Source of the DNA: Pseudogemmobacter humi
Lineage (GTDB): Bacteria; Pseudomonadota; Alphaproteobacteria; Rhodobacterales; Rhodobacteraceae
Length of the DNA stretch: 64,000 nt
Assembly (NCBI RefSeq): GCF_900609055.1
Contig: NZ_UXAW01000075.1
Span: 20,442-84,441, forward strand
Reading direction: 5' to 3'
Part shown: positions 45,037 through 53,754 of the stretch, in pieces
How positions within the stretch are numbered: position 1 is the stretch's first letter
How the letters are laid out: each line of letters begins with the position of its first letter
The notes under the pieces: generated by a model
The model's database searches: none
What the model was told of the DNA's origin: nothing
Seen by the model: only the letters and a program-made list of their open reading frames with translations
Position numbers and translations under genes: made by a program

Positions 45037-46038
45037 ATGCACCTCGCCCGTTTTCCGAGAATCTTCCTTGCCCATCTGCCCACGCCGCTGGAACGGCTCG
45101 ACCGGCTGAGCCGCGAGCTGGGCGGCCCCGAAATCTGGATCAAGCGCGACGACTGCACCGGGCTTTCCACCGGCGGCAACAAGACCCGCAAGCTGGAATT
45201 CCTGATGGCCGAGGCCGAGGCCATGGGCGCTGAGATGGTGATCACCCAGGGCGCGACGCAGTCGAACCACGCCCGCCAGACCGCCGCCTTCGCCGCGAAG
45301 CTGGGGATGAAATGCCATATCCTGCTTGAGGACCGCACCGGCTCGAACGACCCGGAATACAATCGCAGCGGCAATGTGCTGCTTGATCATCTGCATGGCG
45401 CGACCACCGAAAAGCGCGCCCCCGGCCCCGACATGAACGCCGAAATCGAGGCGATGGCGGCCGAACTGCGCCAGCAGGGCTGCCGGGTCTATACCATTCC
45501 TGGCGGCGGCTCGAACCCGACCGGCGCGCTCGGCTATGTCAACTGCGCCTTTGAACTGCTGGGCCAGCTGAACGACCGCGGGCTGCGCGTCGATCATATC
45601 GTCACCGCCACCGGCAGCGCGGGAACGCAAGGAGGGCTGATCGCCGGGCTGAAGGCGATCAGCGCCGGCATCCCGCTTCTGGGCTTCGGGGTGCGCGCGC
45701 CGAAAGAGCGGCAGGAGGAGAATGTCTTCGCGCTGGCCCGCCAGACCGCCGAAATGATCGGCGCCCCGGGCGCGGTCGCGCGCGGCGATGTGGTCGCCGA
45801 TTGCGCTTACGTCGGCCCGGGCTACGGCATCCCGCGCGAGGATACGCTGGAGGCGATCCGCCTGTTCGCCGAACTGGAGGGCATCCTGCTCGATCCGGTC
45901 TATTCCGGCAAGGCGGCGGCCGGGCTGGTGGATTACTGCCGCAAGGGCCGGTTCACCCGCGACCAGCGGGTGGTCTTTCTGCACACCGGGGGTGCGGCGG
46001 GGCTGTTCGGCTATCGCGCGGCGCTCGATCCGGGCTGA
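45037..46038 (+). CDS. cuyA: L-cysteate sulfo-lyase / D-cysteine desulfhydrase family PLP enzyme (CuyA-like)
   Basis: 333 residues, fold type II PLP enzyme of the ACC-deaminase/D-cysteine desulfhydrase family. [20 protein letters not shown] carries the probable PLP lysine K49; [14 protein letters not shown] and [10 protein letters not shown] bind substrate and phosphate. D-cysteine desulfhydrase releases H2S; the homologous CuyA of Paracoccus and Ruegeria releases sulfite from cysteate, giving pyruvate and ammonium. The N-terminus MHLARFPR and the sulfonate transporter plus HpsN-like genes in the same operon favour CuyA. Overlaps the racemase gene by 1 nt (TGATG). Confidence 0.75.
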   Translation: MHLARFPRIFLAHLPTPLERLDRLSRELGGPEIWIKRDDCTGLSTGGNKTRKLEFLMAEAEAMGAEMVITQGATQSNHARQTAAFAAKLGMKCHILLEDRTGSNDPEYNRSGNVLLDHLHGATTEKRAPGPDMNAEIEAMAAELRQQGCRVYTIPGGGSNPTGALGYVNCAFELLGQLNDRGLRVDHIVTATGSAGTQGGLIAGLKAISAGIPLLGFGVRAPKERQEENVFALARQTAEMIGAPGAVARGDVVADCAYVGPGYGIPREDTLEAIRLFAELEGILLDPVYSGKAAAGLVDYCRKGRFTRDQRVVFLHTGGAAGLFGYRAALDPG

Positions 46039-46742
46039 TGCGGCGGGTCGGCATCATCGGCGGCATGGGGCCGGAGGCGACGGTTCTCCTGATGCAGCGG
46101 CTGATCCGCGCGGTGCCCGCCACGGACGACGCCGACCATGTGCCGCTGATCGTCGATCAGAACCCCCAGGTCCCCTCGCGGCTGCGATTCCTGCTGGATG
46201 GCGAGGGCGAGGATCCCGGCCCGGTGCTGGCCGCCATGGCGCGGCGGCTGGAGACGGCGGGAGCCGGGGCGCTGGCGATGCCCTGCAACACCGCGCATCA
46301 TTTCGCGCCGCAGATCCGGGCGGCGACCAGGCTGCCGTTTCTCGACATGGTGGAACTGGCCGTCGCGGCCGCACGCGATGCCGCACCGCCGGGCGGCCGG
46401 ATCGGCCTTCTCGCCTCGCCCGCCCTGCGCCGGGTCGGGCTTTACGACCGCGCGCTGGCGCAGGCGGGGCTGACCGCGCTCTGGCCCGAAGACGAGAGCC
46501 CGGTTCTGGCGGCGATCCGCCGGGTGAAGTCAGGCGGCGCCGACCAGGCCGCCGCGCAGATGCTGCAAGAGGCGTCGGATTCGCTCGCCCGTCAGGGCGC
46601 AACGCTGCAAATCATTGCCTGCACCGAACTTTCGCTTGTCGAAGCCCCCGGCGGGCCGCAAGCTGAGCCGATCGACAGTCTCGACCTTCTGGTCCGGGCG
46701 ATCGTCTCCTTCGCAAAGCCGGGCGACAGACCTGTGCCGTAA
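46038..46742 (+). CDS. Aspartate/glutamate racemase family protein
   Basis: 234 residues from the ATG embedded in TGATG at the end of the lyase gene. Family motifs: VGIIGGMGPEATVLLM at the start, MPCNTAHHFA with the first catalytic cysteine near 82, and IIACTELSLV with the second near 193. Such enzymes racemise aspartate, glutamate or analogues without a cofactor. Cysteate is the sulfonate analogue of aspartate, so racemisation of cysteate for the neighbouring lyase is an attractive inference. Followed 22 nt later by the transporter genes. Confidence 0.85.
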   Translation: MRRVGIIGGMGPEATVLLMQRLIRAVPATDDADHVPLIVDQNPQVPSRLRFLLDGEGEDPGPVLAAMARRLETAGAGALAMPCNTAHHFAPQIRAATRLPFLDMVELAVAAARDAAPPGGRIGLLASPALRRVGLYDRALAQAGLTALWPEDESPVLAAIRRVKSGGADQAAAQMLQEASDSLARQGATLQIIACTELSLVEAPGGPQAEPIDSLDLLVRAIVSFAKPGDRPVP

Positions 46743-46764
46743 CTGCAACAGTGGAGAAAACGAC

Positions 46765-47751
46765 ATGACCTACCGCATCAAAGCCATGGCGCTCGGCCTG
46801 GCCGCCGCCCTCGTCAGCGGACCGGCGCTGGCCGAAACCATCATCATCGGCCATTTCGGCAACCCCACGCCGATGCAATTCGCCCGCGCCGAGGGCAAAT
46901 TCGAGGCCGCCACCGGCTGGGACATCGAATGGCGCAAATTCGACGCCGGCACCGATGTGATCGCCGCCATGGCCGCGGGCGATGTGGCGCTGGCCGAACT
47001 CGGCTCCTCGCCGCTGGCCATCGCCAGTTCCCAGGGGGTGGAGCTGCAACTCTTCATGCTGGCCGCCGTGCTCGGCACCGCCGAAAGCCTGATCGCGCGC
47101 GAAGGCTCGGGGATCGAAAGCCTCGCCGATCTGAAGGGCAAAAAGATCGGCGTGCCGCTCGGCTCGACCGCGCATTATTCGCTGATGGGCGCGCTGAAAC
47201 ACGAGGGGATCGCGGAAACCGAGGTCACCATCATGGGCATGACCCCCGACCAGATCGCCGCCGCCTGGGAACAGGGCGCGATCGACGCGGGCTTCGTCTG
47301 GGAACCGGTGCAGAACCAGATCCTCCAGACCGGCACCCGGATCATCGGCGCCGATCAGATCGCCGAATGGGGCTATCCGACTTTCGACGCCTGGGTGGTC
47401 GGCACCGATTTCGCCAGCGCCAATGCCAAGGCGCTGGTCGCCTTCGCCAAGGTGTTCGACGAGGCCAACGCCGCCTATCTGGCCGATCCGGCCGCCTGGA
47501 ATGCGGAAAGCGCCGAGGTCAAGGCGCTGGTCGATATGACCGGGGCCGCGCCGGAACAGGTGCCCGGCATCATGGAAGGCTTCGTCTTCGTGCCGCTGAA
47601 GGACCAGACCTCCGAGGCGCTTCTGGGCTCGGCGCCCGCGATCCTGAAATCCACCGCTGAATTCCTGAAAGGCGCGGGCCGGATCGACACGGTGGCCGAC
47701 GATTACGCCCCCTTCGTCAACCTCTCGGTGATCGAAGCCGCAACGCAGTGA
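46765..47751 (+). CDS. tauA: Taurine/sulfonate-type ABC transporter substrate-binding protein
   Basis: 328 residues, signal peptide to about 23 ([10 protein letters not shown]), then a TauA/SsuA fold: [40 protein letters not shown] and [20 protein letters not shown] ribosome-binding site 9 nt upstream of ATG. By homology it binds taurine, but no taurine-degrading gene (tauD, tpa, xsc) is present; the neighbours suggest cysteate or dihydroxypropanesulfonate instead. Confidence 0.85.
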   Translation: MTYRIKAMALGLAAALVSGPALAETIIIGHFGNPTPMQFARAEGKFEAATGWDIEWRKFDAGTDVIAAMAAGDVALAELGSSPLAIASSQGVELQLFMLAAVLGTAESLIAREGSGIESLADLKGKKIGVPLGSTAHYSLMGALKHEGIAETEVTIMGMTPDQIAAAWEQGAIDAGFVWEPVQNQILQTGTRIIGADQIAEWGYPTFDAWVVGTDFASANAKALVAFAKVFDEANAAYLADPAAWNAESAEVKALVDMTGAAPEQVPGIMEGFVFVPLKDQTSEALLGSAPAILKSTAEFLKGAGRIDTVADDYAPFVNLSVIEAATQ

Positions 47752-47797
47752 TCTGCCGCGGGGCCGCAGGGCCCCGCCTTTCAGCCGGGGAGTTTGC

Positions 47798-48583
47798 ATG
47801 GGCCTACAGATCAGGCAGGCGTCGGTCGTCTATCCGGCCAGCGGCGGGCGTATGGGGGTCGAGGCCCTGCGCAGCATCGACCTGGAAATCGGCGAAGGCG
47901 ATTTCGTGGTGGCGCTCGGCGCCTCGGGTTGCGGAAAATCCACGCTTCTCAATCTGATAGCGGGATTTCTTTCACCAACCTCGGGCGAGGTGCTGCTGGA
48001 TGGCCGGCCGATCACCGCGCCGGGGGCCGACCGTTCGGTGGTGTTCCAGAAACATGCGCTGATGCCTTGGCTGAATGTGCTGGACAACATCGCCTTCGGG
48101 TTAAAGCTGCAAGGCAGGAACGCATCGGAACGCAATGAGATCGCACGGAAATTCGCCGATCTTCTGGGTCTGCGAGATTTTCTGTCCTCGCCGGTCTGGC
48201 AGCTTTCGGGCGGGATGCAGCAGCGCGTCGGCATCGCCCGGGCGCTGACCTCGGACCCGCGGCTCTTGCTGATGGACGAGCCCCTGGGCGCGCTCGACGC
48301 GCTGACGCGGGAAAAGGCGCAGGAGCTGATCCTGACCATCTGGCAGCGCACCGGCAAATCGGTGTTCTTCATCACCCATTCGGTCGAGGAAGCCCTGTTC
48401 ATGGGCACGCAGCTCATCGTCATGTCGCCGCGCCCGGGCCGGATCGCGCATCGCTTCGATCTGCCGTTCTCGCGCCGTTTCCTTTCTGGCGAGAAGGCAC
48501 GACATGTCAAAGCCTCGCCCGATTTCATCGCCTTGCGCGAGGAAGTTCTCGAAATCATCTTCCAGGACGAGGAGGAGGCATGA
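47798..48583 (+). CDS. tauB: Taurine/sulfonate-type ABC transporter ATPase
   Basis: 261 residues: Walker [10 protein letters not shown] at 41-49, [20 protein letters not shown], signature LSGGMQQR, Walker [12 protein letters not shown] and H-loop [12 protein letters not shown], all as in TauB/SsuB. AGCCGGGGAG precedes ATG. The stop overlaps tauC by 4 nt. Confidence 0.92.
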   Translation: MGLQIRQASVVYPASGGRMGVEALRSIDLEIGEGDFVVALGASGCGKSTLLNLIAGFLSPTSGEVLLDGRPITAPGADRSVVFQKHALMPWLNVLDNIAFGLKLQGRNASERNEIARKFADLLGLRDFLSSPVWQLSGGMQQRVGIARALTSDPRLLLMDEPLGALDALTREKAQELILTIWQRTGKSVFFITHSVEEALFMGTQLIVMSPRPGRIAHRFDLPFSRRFLSGEKARHVKASPDFIALREEVLEIIFQDEEEA

Positions 48584-49440
48584 CCCGCCGCCCCGACCAG
48601 CGCCCCGCCGGCTTTCTCTCGCGTTTCCTGAAAGACCGCGCCACCCGCCCGGGCGAGGTCTACGGCGTGCCCGGCCAGGGCAGCACCACGCTTCTGTCGC
48701 TGGCCTCGATGGCGGCGATCCTGTTCCTGTGGTGGCTGGTGACCTGGATGGGCTGGGTCAAGCCGTTGTTCCTGCCCTCGCCCCAGGCGGTCTGGTTCAA
48801 GTTCCTCGACATCTGGGCCAACGGCTTCACCAACACGCCGTTTCTGGAACATCTCGGCATCTCCACCGCCCGGGTGTTCGGCGCCTTCCTGCTGGCCTGC
48901 CTGATCGGTGTGCCGCTCGGCCTCGCCATGGGCATGTCGCCGGTGATCCGCGGCATTTTCGACCCGCCGATCGAGTTCTATCGCCCGATCCCGCCGCTGG
49001 CCTATCTGCCGCTGATGATCATCTGGTTCGGCATTCATGAGACCTCGAAGGTCGCGCTGATCTTCCTCGCCTGTTTCGCGCCGATTGCGCTCGGGGCGCG
49101 GGCCGGGGTGAAATCGGCCGCCATCGAGCAGATCCACGCCGCCTATTCCTTCGGCGCGACCCGCTGGCAGGTGATGCGCCAGGTGATCTTCCCCTCGGCG
49201 CTGCCCGAAATCATGACCGCGATGCGGATCGGCATCGGCTTCGGCTGGACCACCCTCGTCGCCGCCGAGATGGTCGCCGCCACCCGCGGCATCGGCTATA
49301 TGGTGCTCTCGGCCAGCCAGTTCCTGCAAACCTCGACGGTGATCGCCGGGATCATCGTGATCGCCGCCATCGCCTATGCGTTCGATCTGCTGATGCGCTG
49401 GCTCGAGCGCCGCCTCGTCCCCTGGAAAGGGAAGATCTGA
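48580..49440 (+). CDS. tauC: Taurine/sulfonate-type ABC transporter permease
   Basis: 286 residues with a soluble N-terminal ~35 residues and about six transmembrane segments ([14 protein letters not shown] onward). The EAA-type cytoplasmic loop [20 protein letters not shown] near 185-205 contacts the ATPase, and [19 protein letters not shown] is typical of TauC/SsuC. Begins in an ATGA overlap; the next gene starts 3 nt after its stop. Confidence 0.92.
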   Translation: MTRRPDQRPAGFLSRFLKDRATRPGEVYGVPGQGSTTLLSLASMAAILFLWWLVTWMGWVKPLFLPSPQAVWFKFLDIWANGFTNTPFLEHLGISTARVFGAFLLACLIGVPLGLAMGMSPVIRGIFDPPIEFYRPIPPLAYLPLMIIWFGIHETSKVALIFLACFAPIALGARAGVKSAAIEQIHAAYSFGATRWQVMRQVIFPSALPEIMTAMRIGIGFGWTTLVAAEMVAATRGIGYMVLSASQFLQTSTVIAGIIVIAAIAYAFDLLMRWLERRLVPWKGKI

Positions 49441-49443
49441 GCC

Positions 49444-50742
49444 ATGGCGGTGACCTACCTGAAACAGGCGCAGCAGCGCGAAACCACGGAAGATGTGCGC
49501 CCCCGGGTCGAGGCGATGCTGGCGCAGATCCGCGCGGGCCGCGAAGACGCGGTGCGCCGCTTCGCGCGGGATCTCGACGGCTGGGAGGGCGAGATCTTCG
49601 TCAGCCGCGACGAGATCGCCGCCGCCACCGCGCGCGTCCCGCCGCGGCTGCGCGACGACATCCGCTTTGCCCATGACAACATCCGCCGCTTTGCCGAGGC
49701 GCAGCGCGCCACGATCCAGGATTGCGAGCTGGAGATCCTGCCGGGCCTGACTGCGGGTCAGCGCCAGATCCCGGTCCAGGCCGCGGGCTGCTACGTGCCG
49801 GGCGGGCGCTACAGCCATATCGCAAGCGCGATCATGACCGTGACCACCGCGAAGGTCGCCGGTGTGCCGCAGATCGCCGCCTGCTCGCCGCCGCGCCCCG
49901 GAGAGGGTATCCCCGACGCCATCCTTTACGCGATGGACCTTTGCGGCGCGGACCGGATCCTGAACCTCGGCGGCGTCCAGGCGGTGGCGGCGATGGCGCT
50001 CGGCCTCTTCGGCCTGCCGCGCGCCGATATCCTTGCCGGCCCCGGCAATCCCTTCGTGGCCGAGGCCAAGCGGGTGCTTTACGGCGAGGTCGGGATCGAC
50101 ATGTTCGCCGGGCCGACCGATCTGATGATCCTCGCCGACGACAGCGCCGATCCGGCGCTGGTGGCCTGCGATCTGGTCGGCCAGGCCGAACATGGCGGCA
50201 ATTCCCCGGTCTGGCTGGTCACCGGTCACGCGCCGCTGGCGCGGCGGGTGATGGATCTGGTCCCCGGCCTGATCGCGGCGCTGCCCGAGCCGAACCGCGC
50301 CAGCGCGGCCGCCGCCTGGGCCGGCTGCGCCGAGGTGATCCTCTGCGAGAGCCGCGAGGAAATGGCGCAGGTGGCCGATGATTACGCGCCCGAGCATCTG
50401 CATGTCCAGGCCCGCGCGCCGGACTGGTGGCTCGGCCGGCTCCGTGCCTATGGCTCGCTGTTTCTGGGCGAGGAAACCACGGTGGCTTACGGCGACAAAT
50501 GCGCCGGGCCCAACCATGTGCTGCCGACCTCGGGCGCCGGGCGCTATACCGGCGGGCTGTCGGTCCACAAATTCATGAAGACCGTCACCTGGCAGCGCGC
50601 CACGCGCGAGGCCTCGCGCCAGTTGGCCGTCCCCACCGCCCGGATCTCGCGCGCCGAAGGAATGGAGGGCCATGCCCGCACCGCGGTGGCCCGGCTGGAA
50701 AAGTTCTTCCCCGGCGAAAGATTCGATCTTTTCCCCGGCTAG
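49444..50742 (+). CDS. hpsN: Histidinol dehydrogenase homologue, HpsN-like sulfopropanediol 3-dehydrogenase
   Basis: 432 residues, histidinol dehydrogenase family. Metal/substrate motifs: CYVPGGRYSHIASAIMT, LAGPGNPFVAEAKR, GPTDLMILAD, GQAEHGGNSP (Gln and His ligands), DYAPEHLHVQ and AGPNHVLPTSGAGRY. HpsN oxidises (R)-2,3-dihydroxypropane-1-sulfonate to (R)-sulfolactate with two NAD+. No other histidine-biosynthesis gene is nearby, while a sulfonate importer is directly upstream, so HpsN is preferred over HisD. Confidence 0.75.
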   Translation: MAVTYLKQAQQRETTEDVRPRVEAMLAQIRAGREDAVRRFARDLDGWEGEIFVSRDEIAAATARVPPRLRDDIRFAHDNIRRFAEAQRATIQDCELEILPGLTAGQRQIPVQAAGCYVPGGRYSHIASAIMTVTTAKVAGVPQIAACSPPRPGEGIPDAILYAMDLCGADRILNLGGVQAVAAMALGLFGLPRADILAGPGNPFVAEAKRVLYGEVGIDMFAGPTDLMILADDSADPALVACDLVGQAEHGGNSPVWLVTGHAPLARRVMDLVPGLIAALPEPNRASAAAAWAGCAEVILCESREEMAQVADDYAPEHLHVQARAPDWWLGRLRAYGSLFLGEETTVAYGDKCAGPNHVLPTSGAGRYTGGLSVHKFMKTVTWQRATREASRQLAVPTARISRAEGMEGHARTAVARLEKFFPGERFDLFPG

Positions 50743-50797
50743 CCCCTTTCACATGAACGCAATCCTTCTTATGTTTTCATCAGAAAGGAGAAATGCC

Positions 50798-51178
50798 ATG
50801 TCGCTGAATGCCACTTTCTCCCCCGATCCGGCCCGCGGCCAGGTTCTCGCCAAAGCGGCCTTGCGCGCGGCGGAACGGCTCGGCCTTTCGGCGCGGCAGT
50901 TCGCCCGCATCACCGGCCTGTCGGAACCCACCGTCTCGCGCCTCAAACGCGGCGCCGCGGGAATCGAGGAGGACAGCAAGGCGTTCGAGCTCGCCGCGCT
51001 CCTCGTGCGGCTGTTCCGCTCGCTCGACGCGATCACCGGCGGCGACGAGGCGGTGGCGCGCGCCTGGCTGACGGCTCCGAACCTGGCGCTCGGCGGCACC
51101 CCCGCCGGGATGATCGCGAAAGTGCAGGGGCTGGTCGATGTCTGCGCCTATCTCGACAGCCGCCGCGCTCCGCTCTGA
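50798..51178 (+). CDS. Xre/MbcA/ParS-type antitoxin
   Basis: 126 residues with AAAGGAG before ATG. An N-terminal Xre-like helix-turn-helix (LSARQFARITGLSEPTVSRL, about 30-50) and a C-terminal DUF2384-type toxin-binding segment (AWLTAPNLALGGTPAGMIAK and VDVCAYLDS). It would neutralise the RES-domain toxin that follows and bind its own promoter. Its coding end overlaps the toxin start by 41 nt. Confidence 0.87.
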   Translation: MSLNATFSPDPARGQVLAKAALRAAERLGLSARQFARITGLSEPTVSRLKRGAAGIEEDSKAFELAALLVRLFRSLDAITGGDEAVARAWLTAPNLALGGTPAGMIAKVQGLVDVCAYLDSRRAPL

Positions 51179-51914
51179 GGCGCGCGCCTTCCGGGGCCGC
51201 GGCTGGCGGCTGGTCGAGGCGCAGCACCGGGTCTCGACGCTGAAACTGGTCGACAGCCTGTCAGAGCAGGCGCTGCTCGAAGACATCCTCGAAGACACCA
51301 AGCCCGCGCTGCCGGATGCCTGCCGCGGGCTCGACTACCTGCTCGCCACGCCGTTCCGCTATCGCCCCTACCCGAATGGCTCGCGCTTCCGCCGCGCGGG
51401 CATGACGCCGGGCGTCTGGTATGGCGCCGAACGGGTGCAGACGGCGGTCGCGGAAATGGTGTTCTACCGCTTCCTGTTCTACGCCGAGAGCCCGGAGACC
51501 CCCTTCCCCGACGATGCCGCGGATTACACCGCCTTCGCGGCGCGGCTCGACACGCCCGCGCTCATCGACCTCACTGCGGGCGCGCTGGCCCGCGATGCGG
51601 CGGCCTGGACCCATCCCACCGATTATGCCGCCTGCCAGGCGCTGGCGGATGCCGCGCGCGAGGCCGGCGCGCAGATCATCCGCTATACCTCGGTGCGCGA
51701 CCCGAAGCGCGGCGCCAATCTCGCGGTGCTCGATTGCGCGGCCTTCGCCGCCCCGCAGCCGATCGAGCGCCAGTCCTGGCGCATCCGCATCAGCGCGACC
51801 GGCGCCATGGCTTTGCGCGAACACCCGCACCAGGGCCTCGACTTCCCGCGCGAGGCTTTCGCGAACGACCCCCGCCTCGCCGCGATGACCTGGCACCGCC
51901 CCCGCGCGCGCTGA
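51138..51914 (+). CDS. RES-domain toxin (NAD+-depleting)
   Basis: 258 residues. The RES domain is recognisable from GLDYLLATPFRYRPYPNGSRF (Arg of the RES triad) through AGMTPGVWYGAERVQTAVAEMVFYR (Glu) to QIIRYTSVRDPKRGANLAVLD (Ser). Known RES toxins degrade NAD+ by phosphorolysis. The ATG at 51138 lies inside the antitoxin gene; a shorter start cannot be excluded, but the N-terminal AFRGRGWRLVEAQHRVST matches RES proteins. Confidence 0.87.
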   Translation: MSAPISTAAALRSEARAFRGRGWRLVEAQHRVSTLKLVDSLSEQALLEDILEDTKPALPDACRGLDYLLATPFRYRPYPNGSRFRRAGMTPGVWYGAERVQTAVAEMVFYRFLFYAESPETPFPDDAADYTAFAARLDTPALIDLTAGALARDAAAWTHPTDYAACQALADAAREAGAQIIRYTSVRDPKRGANLAVLDCAAFAAPQPIERQSWRIRISATGAMALREHPHQGLDFPREAFANDPRLAAMTWHRPRAR

Positions 51915-51917
51915 CCC

Positions 51918-51950
51918 CTCTATTTTCTGTCTGAAAATATCCTCGGGGGG
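51918..51950 (-). repeat. Extragenic repeat motif copy 3
   Basis: On the minus strand: a G/C-rich block, then GAGGATATTTTCAGACAGAA and AATAGAG. It lies just after the toxin gene and before the convergent msrA; it is the nearest relative of the copy at 16925-16950. Confidence 0.5.
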
Positions 51951-52015
51951 TGAAGGCCGCAGGCCGAGGGGGGCGCGAGCGCCCCCCTGCCCGGCCTCCG
52001 CCAGCGCCCCTGCCG

Positions 52016-52519
52016 TCACTCCGCCGCACGTTTCGGCAGCACCCAGCCGGGTCGCGGGAAATGGCAGGTATACCCGTTCGGCTGGCGCTCCAGGTAGTCC
52101 TGATGCTCGGGCTCGGCCTCCCAGAACTCGCTTGCCCGCTCGACCTCGGTCACCACCGGCCCGGGCCACAGCCCCGAGGCGTCCACATCGGCGATGGTCT
52201 CCACCGCCACCGCCCGCTGCGCCTCGCTCGTCCAGTAAATCGCCGAGCGGTAGCTGGGGCCAAGGTCGTTCCCCTGCCGGTCGCGCGTGGTCGGATCATG
52301 GATCTGAAAGAAGAACTCCAGCAGATGCCGGTAGCTCAGAAGCGAGGGTTCGAAGATCACCTCGATCGCCTCGGCATGGCGGCCATGGTTGCGGTAGGTG
52401 GCATTCGGCACCTCGCCGCCGGTATAGCCGACGCGGGTGTCGATCACCCCGGGCAGCCGCCGGATCAGCTGCTGCATCCCCCAGAAACAACCGCCCGCCA
52501 GGATCGCTCTTTCGCTCAT
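52016..52519 (-). CDS. msrA: Peptide methionine sulfoxide reductase A
   Basis: Repairs oxidised methionine (S-sulfoxide). 167 residues: catalytic C11 in [11 protein letters not shown], then [19 protein letters not shown], and [20 protein letters not shown], all diagnostic. Resolving cysteine probably in [12 protein letters not shown]. The start overlaps the stop of the upstream amidohydrolase by 4 nt. Confidence 0.95.
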   Translation of the reverse strand: MSERAILAGGCFWGMQQLIRRLPGVIDTRVGYTGGEVPNATYRNHGRHAEAIEVIFEPSLLSYRHLLEFFFQIHDPTTRDRQGNDLGPSYRSAIYWTSEAQRAVAVETIADVDASGLWPGPVVTEVERASEFWEAEPEHQDYLERQPNGYTCHFPRPGWVLPKRAAE

Positions 52520-53697
52520 CGGAACTCCTCCGCGTTCAAAGGCAGCCGCGCCTCGGCCATGGCGGCAAGCCAGCCCGCGCCATAGGGGATGGCCTCGTCG
52601 TCGAAGTCATACCCGGCATGGTGCAAAGGCGCGCTGTCACCATTGCCGAGGAAGATATAGGCCCCCGGCCGCGCATTCAGCATATAGCTGAAATCCTCGG
52701 CCGCCATAAGCGGCGCGGTATCCTCATCGACATGGGCCGAGATCTGCCGGGCCACATCCGCCGCCAGCACGGTGTTCGCGGGCGCGTTCTCGGTCACCGG
52801 ATAGCCGCGGTCGTAGTCCAGCACGGCCTCGGCCCCGAACATCGCCGCGGTGCCCCCGACGATCCGGCGCAGCCGTGCCTCGGCCATGGCGCGCACCTCT
52901 TCGTCCAGAGCGCGGATCGTGCCCTTCATCCGCACCTCCTGCGCCAGCACGTTATAGGCGGCACTGTCGCTCGCGATGGTCGAGACCGAGACCACCGCCG
53001 ATTTCAGCGGGTCGGTGTTGCGCGAGACGATGCTCTGCACCGCCACCACGATATGGGCGGCGACCAGCGTCGCATCCACCGCATCCTGCGGCTTCGCGGC
53101 ATGGCCGCCCTTCCCCGTGACCGTGATCGTGAACTGGTCCGAGGCTGCCATCAGCGGGCCGGGCCGGATCGCGAAATGGCCGACCGGGATTCCGGGCATA
53201 TTGTGCATGCCGTAGACCTCGGCGATGTTCCAGCGCTCCATCAGCCCGTCTTTGACCATGGCGAGGCCGCCGCCGCCGCCCTCTTCGGCGGGCTGGAAGA
53301 TGCAGACCACCTTGCCGTCGAAATTGCGGGTCTCGGCCAGATATTTCGCGGCGCCGAGCAGCATCGAAGTATGGCCGTCATGACCGCAGGCATGCATCAC
53401 CCCGGGCGTGCCCGAGGCGTAATCGCGCCCGGTCTTCTCATGGATCGGCAGCGCATCCATATCGGCGCGCAGGCCCACCACGCGGCCCCGGCTGTCGCTG
53501 CGGCCCCGGATCACCGCCACCACGCCCGAGCGCCCGACGCCTTCCGTCACCTCGTCGCACCCAAAAGCGCGGCAAAGTTCGGCCACCCGCCCGGACGTGC
53601 GCGGCAGGTCGTAGTTCAGTTCGGGGTGGCGGTGGAAATCGCGCCGCCAGGCGGCAATTTCAGGCGCGAGTTCGGCGAAACGGTTGCGGATCGGCAT
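52516..53697 (-). CDS. M20 family amidohydrolase (hippurate hydrolase-like), copy 2
   Basis: 393 residues, paralogue of the gene at 8197. [19 protein letters not shown] at the N-terminus, [11 protein letters not shown], zinc site [28 protein letters not shown] with the catalytic Glu, and C-terminal [20 protein letters not shown]. It is cotranscribed with msrA (ATGA overlap). Substrate unknown; related proteins act on N-acyl or indole-acetyl amino acids. Confidence 0.86.
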   Translation of the reverse strand: MPIRNRFAELAPEIAAWRRDFHRHPELNYDLPRTSGRVAELCRAFGCDEVTEGVGRSGVVAVIRGRSDSRGRVVGLRADMDALPIHEKTGRDYASGTPGVMHACGHDGHTSMLLGAAKYLAETRNFDGKVVCIFQPAEEGGGGGLAMVKDGLMERWNIAEVYGMHNMPGIPVGHFAIRPGPLMAASDQFTITVTGKGGHAAKPQDAVDATLVAAHIVVAVQSIVSRNTDPLKSAVVSVSTIASDSAAYNVLAQEVRMKGTIRALDEEVRAMAEARLRRIVGGTAAMFGAEAVLDYDRGYPVTENAPANTVLAADVARQISAHVDEDTAPLMAAEDFSYMLNARPGAYIFLGNGDSAPLHHAGYDFDDEAIPYGAGWLAAMAEARLPLNAEEFR

Positions 53698-53754
53698 AGA
53701 GGGACTCCTTCGGGCCCGAGAGTGAACCCGCCGCCCGCCGCGCGCAACCCCCTC

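Noticed and set aside
46765..49440. Firm assignment as a taurine transporter
   Set aside because: Family fits, but no taurine catabolic gene is present; substrate left open.
49444..50742. Annotation as histidinol dehydrogenase HisD
   Set aside because: The family is right, but there is no histidine gene nearby and it is locked in an operon with a sulfonate importer, so HpsN-like is preferred.
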